Shown: piece after piece, positions 60,838 to 64,000 of the stretch
Numbering within the stretch: the first letter of the stretch is position 1
Layout: each line of letters begins with the position of its first letter
NCBI RefSeq assembly: GCF_002043095.1
Contig: NZ_MVOC01000002.1
Coordinates: 1-64,000, forward strand
Length of the DNA stretch: 64,000 nucleotides
Direction: 5' to 3'
Origin: Mycobacterium sp. AT1
GTDB taxonomy: Bacteria; Actinomycetota; Actinomycetes; Mycobacteriales; Mycobacteriaceae
The notes under the pieces: model-generated
What the model saw: only the letters and a program-made list of their open reading frames with translations
Database searches by the model: none
Told to the model about the DNA's origin: nothing
Position numbers and translations under genes: made by a program

Positions 60838-63210
60838 CTACGTGAGCACGGCGGTCCGCGCCGCGTTCACCGCCACGGCGTCGGTGATGGTCGGCAAGGA
60901 CACCTGCAGGCTGGACACCGTCAGGGCCCCGAAGGCGCCGAAGTTCTCGTAGTTCGCCGTCGACGCGACCAACTGCAGCGTGAGGGTTTGACCGGGTCGC
61001 AAGGTCTGCGCCACCGGTTCCAGCGAGATGCTGATCGTGCGCGTCTTGCCGTCAAGCGTCACGGGAATGGGCGTCGCCTGGTTGCCGAGAACCGCGCCGG
61101 TCGAGTCGTCGACCAGTTGGGCGAAGACGTGCCGACTGGTCCCCGTGCCGGAGTACGTCAGGGTCACTTGCGGTGCTCCCACCACGTACGTCGTCGTCGT
61201 GACCGTGGGAATGGCGAGGTTGAAGGCGTTGGCCGCCTTGGTCGCTCCGATCGGCAGGACACCGAACAGCGGCCCCGAACCGAAGATCAACGGCACCAGC
61301 GGCAGCACACCGGCTCGGCCGCTGGCGGCGACGATCGGCACGCCCGCGGCCGTCGGACCGGGATTCGACGAGTAGTACTGCCCGCGTTGGTCGACCCATT
61401 CGAACGTCGGCCCGGTCGACACGTCTTGCCCCTTCACGTAGCGCGCCAGCCAGTTCAGCGTCGCGTCGGTGACCACCTGACCGTCGGTGGGGTCGAACAG
61501 ATTGTTCGTGCAGAGTCCGTGTCCGCCGCAGAACCACAGCGTCTTGGTGGGCACGCCTGCGGCAAGCGCCGCCGCGTTGGCCTGCGCCTCCTGCAGTGAG
61601 AACAGGGTGTCGACGGTGCCCTGGATGATCAGCGTCGGCGCGGTGACGCTGCCCAGCAGCGCGGCAGGTCCGCGTTCGGCGAGCAGGGCCTGCTGCGCGG
61701 CGGTGAGCACCCCGGTCAGCGCGCCCTGGACGGACGCGGGGTAGATCGCGGGATTGGGGCGCGCGCCGGTGAGCAGGAGCGCGGCGGTAAGCAGGGTGCC
61801 CCAGCCGCTCTTGAACGCCGCACTCTTGTACAGCGAGGTGTTCAGCGTGTTCCAGGAGATGCTGGGCACGATCGCGTCGACCCGGTGGTCGGTGGCGGCG
61901 GTGACCCACTGGATGCCGCCACCGTAGGACGCGCCGACCATGCCGAACCGCGGATCGCCTGGCGAGTCGAGCTGCGCCTCGGGTTGGGTGGCCAACCAGC
62001 TGACGATGGCCGACACGTCCCTCGCCTCGTAGTCCGCGGAGTCGAGCTGAAGGACGCCGCCCGAGCGGTACTCGCCGCGCGGATCCCAGGTGACCACGTT
62101 GTATCCGGCGTGACGCAGCGTGCCGACGCCCACCGCGCCGAGCGCGTCGGTCAGGATGCCGTCCAACGGCGTGACCTCGAGACTCGTCGAGCCGGGCATC
62201 CCGAGTCCGGGTCCTTCGAGGATGGTCGGCGCGACCGTCCCGGCCCGCAGTCCGCTCGCGGGCATGAAGTGGACGTAGATCTTCGTGCCGTCGAACGACG
62301 TGATCATCACGTCGCGCGACACCGGTGCGCCGGGGGCGCCGGGTTGTACCGGGTAGCCGATGAACGGATGGATGACGTCGCCGACGATCGGGACCATGTG
62401 GATGGCGGCGACGATCGGCGTCACGAACACCGGCCCGATCACCGGAACCCGCTGCAACCACGCCAGCGGTGGCGTCTGGATCACGGCCACCGGGGGCGCG
62501 GCTGCGGTGACGGCGGCGGCCAGTTTCGGAGTGACCCCGGCATCGGACGACACGGCGGGCGTCGCCGGCACCAACGTCTCCTTGCGCGCCGCCGCGGCCA
62601 CCGTCCACGAGACCGGCGAGTCCGGGGGTGAGGACGGTGACCCGCCTGAGTGGGGACCGGTCGGGTCGACGACGGCCGCGGGCACGGCGGTGACGGCGTC
62701 GTGCGTCACCGGGGTCGGGGTCGGAGCGGTCTTGGCCGCCTCCGGGGTCGTGGCCTGCGGGGATTCGACGATCGTGGGGCTGGAGGCGACGTCGGCCTCG
62801 GAGGCCGTTACGGGTTTGGCCGGTTCCGTGTCCTTGGCAGGTGCGGCAGTGTTCGAGGACGGCTCGGTGTCGGGCTTCGCCGTCGCGGCCGCGGACCCGA
62901 CGGGCGTCGACCGGGAACCACGGTGCGGCTTGCCCGTGATCGTGACCGTGCGGGGGGGCTTCCCAGTTGAAACCTTCGTCGGAGTGCCCGCGTCCTCGTG
63001 CGCACCCACCGAACTCGTTGCCTGACCAGGCGACGAGCCCGACGCCGACTTCGCCGACTCGGCCGACTCAGATGACGATGACGATGACGACGAGGTGGAC
63101 TGTCCGGTCGTGTCAGCCGAGGCGACGCCGCACCCCAATCCGATGACCGCGCCAATTCCCAACGCCGCGGCCAAGCCACCGATCCGACCTACGTGTGCTG
63201 ATGCCCCCAT
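60838..63210 (-). CDS. Secreted CocE/NonD-type alpha/beta hydrolase with long Ser/Thr/Pro-rich N-terminus
   Basis: 790 residues. A signal peptide (AAALGIGAVIGLGCGVASADT) is followed by about 220 residues of low-complexity Ser, Thr, Ala and Pro, including a run of eight or nine serines. The hydrolase domain then starts near PVIGPVFVTPIVAAIHM. The nucleophile elbow is VGASYGGGIQW, with PTLIIQGTVDTLFS (Asp) and FCGGHGLC (His). The C-terminal part has the jelly-roll of X-Pro dipeptidyl-peptidase/CocE enzymes. It probably cleaves an ester or amide outside the membrane; substrate unknown. The linker may span the cell wall. Confidence 0.85.
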   Translation of the reverse strand: MGASAHVGRIGGLAAALGIGAVIGLGCGVASADTTGQSTSSSSSSSSESAESAKSASGSSPGQATSSVGAHEDAGTPTKVSTGKPPRTVTITGKPHRGSRSTPVGSAAATAKPDTEPSSNTAAPAKDTEPAKPVTASEADVASSPTIVESPQATTPEAAKTAPTPTPVTHDAVTAVPAAVVDPTGPHSGGSPSSPPDSPVSWTVAAAARKETLVPATPAVSSDAGVTPKLAAAVTAAAPPVAVIQTPPLAWLQRVPVIGPVFVTPIVAAIHMVPIVGDVIHPFIGYPVQPGAPGAPVSRDVMITSFDGTKIYVHFMPASGLRAGTVAPTILEGPGLGMPGSTSLEVTPLDGILTDALGAVGVGTLRHAGYNVVTWDPRGEYRSGGVLQLDSADYEARDVSAIVSWLATQPEAQLDSPGDPRFGMVGASYGGGIQWVTAATDHRVDAIVPSISWNTLNTSLYKSAAFKSGWGTLLTAALLLTGARPNPAIYPASVQGALTGVLTAAQQALLAERGPAALLGSVTAPTLIIQGTVDTLFSLQEAQANAAALAAGVPTKTLWFCGGHGLCTNNLFDPTDGQVVTDATLNWLARYVKGQDVSTGPTFEWVDQRGQYYSSNPGPTAAGVPIVAASGRAGVLPLVPLIFGSGPLFGVLPIGATKAANAFNLAIPTVTTTTYVVGAPQVTLTYSGTGTSRHVFAQLVDDSTGAVLGNQATPIPVTLDGKTRTISISLEPVAQTLRPGQTLTLQLVASTANYENFGAFGALTVSSLQVSLPTITDAVAVNAARTAVLT

Positions 63211-63407
63211 GCGCCGACTGAACCCCGTTCGCGACCGATGTCGATGAGACGTGCGTCCCGACCGCGACGCTAGCGGTCTACGTCCTTTCGTGACGCTGCT
63301 TCCGTGAAGAAAGCCGTCGCGGTGAATTGGGCTCTTGGCGAGCCGCTTTGACGCCGCAATCTGACAGCGGACTCACAGCGCTCGATCCGACGAAGGCCGT
63401 CTTCGCT

Positions 63408-64000
63408 CTACCCGGGCAGCCAAGAATCAATCGTTGACGCGAGGATGCGCGTGGGCGCGAGGCGTCGATCTGGGTCGACGGCGGCGGCGATGCCCCCGAG
63501 GCGACTCCGTTGACTCTGATCAAGCCCGCCCGGATCGGAGGCGCGGCCGTCGGCGAAGGGCGCCGAGGAACGACCGAGGTCGGCTGTGGCGGCCGTGCCA
63601 CGCAGGCGGGCCAACCCGTCCTCGACACGGGTGCGGGCGGCATCGTCGGCGGCGTCGCCCACCGCGTGCAAAAGGAGGGGGCCAGGCACCGCGGTCAACG
63701 CCCCGTCGCGGGTGGGTGCGGCGTTGTCCAGGTTGCGCAGTTCGACCATCGCCAGCGGTGAGTCCTCCCCTGCGGCGGCACTCAGCATTTCACCAGCCGT
63801 GCCGAACCCGTCCTGCCCCAGCCACCTACCCATTCCCAGTGCGGCAACGGGATTGGGCGGGTCGAGGTGAATCTGCGCGAGTCGTGCCGCGTCGGCGGGT
63901 GCCCAGCTGCTGTCCACGGCGGGTTGCGGCGCCGCGCGCAGGGCCTCCAACAGGGGACGTGCCGCCTCCGCACCCTCTGGCGACGCAAAGGACAGGTGCA
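63408..64000 (-). CDS. FAD-linked oxidase (berberine-bridge-like), C-terminal part
   Basis: The frame is open to the window edge, so the start lies beyond 64000; about 197 residues are seen. The line HLSFASPEGAEAARPLLEALR, then RLAQIHLDPPNPVAALGMGRWLGQ, resembles the substrate-domain part of FAD-linked oxidases of the BBE type, which oxidise alcohols, amines or sugars. It includes an aspartate-rich C-terminal tail (VDPDRRLAPTRIL). The FAD-binding His/Cys lies upstream and is not visible. The nearby 60838-63210 gene is on the same strand after a 197-bp gap. Confidence 0.72.
   Translation of the reverse strand, partial: HLSFASPEGAEAARPLLEALRAAPQPAVDSSWAPADAARLAQIHLDPPNPVAALGMGRWLGQDGFGTAGEMLSAAAGEDSPLAMVELRNLDNAAPTRDGALTAVPGPLLLHAVGDAADDAARTRVEDGLARLRGTAATADLGRSSAPFADGRASDPGGLDQSQRSRLGGIAAAVDPDRRLAPTRILASTIDSWLPG

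Overview
The window is about 64 kb of GC-rich actinobacterial chromosome. It looks like an environmental, rapidly growing Mycobacterium/Mycolicibacterium type: a DUF222/HNH (13E12-type) repeat protein, an MmpS-MmpL pair, a rifamycin ADP-ribosyltransferase (Arr), many TetR regulators, GTG starts, apparent leaderless promoters with TAnnnT -10 boxes, and very tight 4-bp ATGA/GTGA operon overlaps. No rRNA, tRNA, CRISPR array, insertion sequence or prophage was seen. Genus assignment is inference from gene content.

Layout. (1) 1-732: 3' part of a DUF222/HNH gene. (2) 0.8-10 kb: a GntR-controlled catabolic locus. A seven-gene overlapping chain (MHS-type transporter, metallo-beta-lactamase-fold lactonase, SDR, beta-hydroxyacid dehydrogenase, cupin, carboxymuconolactone decarboxylase-like protein, second beta-hydroxyacid dehydrogenase) is followed after 30 bp by a two-domain CMD protein. 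The regulator, a second lactonase and a second SDR lie beside it. A palindrome with ATGAC/GTCAT core sits in both minus-strand promoters. The substrate is unknown. (3) 10-16 kb: alpha/beta hydrolase, arr, a membrane diguanylate cyclase, Nudix hydrolase, a MarR/small-protein divergent pair with a clear operator, and a Tat-exported PhoD-like phosphatase. (4) 16-20.5 kb: MmyB-like regulator divergent from an enterobacterial-type IlvD, then an MFS exporter divergent from a TetR. (5) 20.5-28 kb: a carbohydrate locus with ABC importer, PfkB kinase, DeoR regulator and GH4 glycosidase. (6) 28-44 kb: a nitrogen/amine catabolic island with aspartase, M20 amidohydrolase, DUF1028, RidA, flavin monooxygenase, LysR, aldehyde dehydrogenase, GMC oxidoreductase, NCS1 and APC permeases, class III aminotransferase, acetylpolyamine-deacetylase-like protein and TetR. 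(7) 44-51 kb: methyltransferase, a self-sufficient CYP102-like P450-reductase fusion with its TetR, thiolase, and an F420-reductase-like protein. (8) 51-57 kb: MmpL-MmpS divergent from a CsoR-family repressor that lacks the copper-binding histidine, followed by a DsbA-like protein, a 55-residue Cys-rich protein and an SQR-like flavoprotein. (9) 57-64 kb: orphan CrtL-type lycopene cyclase, GlcD-like oxidase, ThrE-like exporter, a large secreted alpha/beta hydrolase and a truncated FAD-linked oxidase.

The two parts most likely to hold undescribed biology are the GntR locus (0.8-10 kb) and the CsoR-like/DsbA/small Cys protein/SQR module (54.5-56.8 kb), which I read as a reactive-sulfur (persulfide) response operon under a near-perfect palindromic operator. 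The self-sufficient P450 and the amine catabolic island are also notable. All functions are predicted from sequence features and family knowledge; no database search was run.
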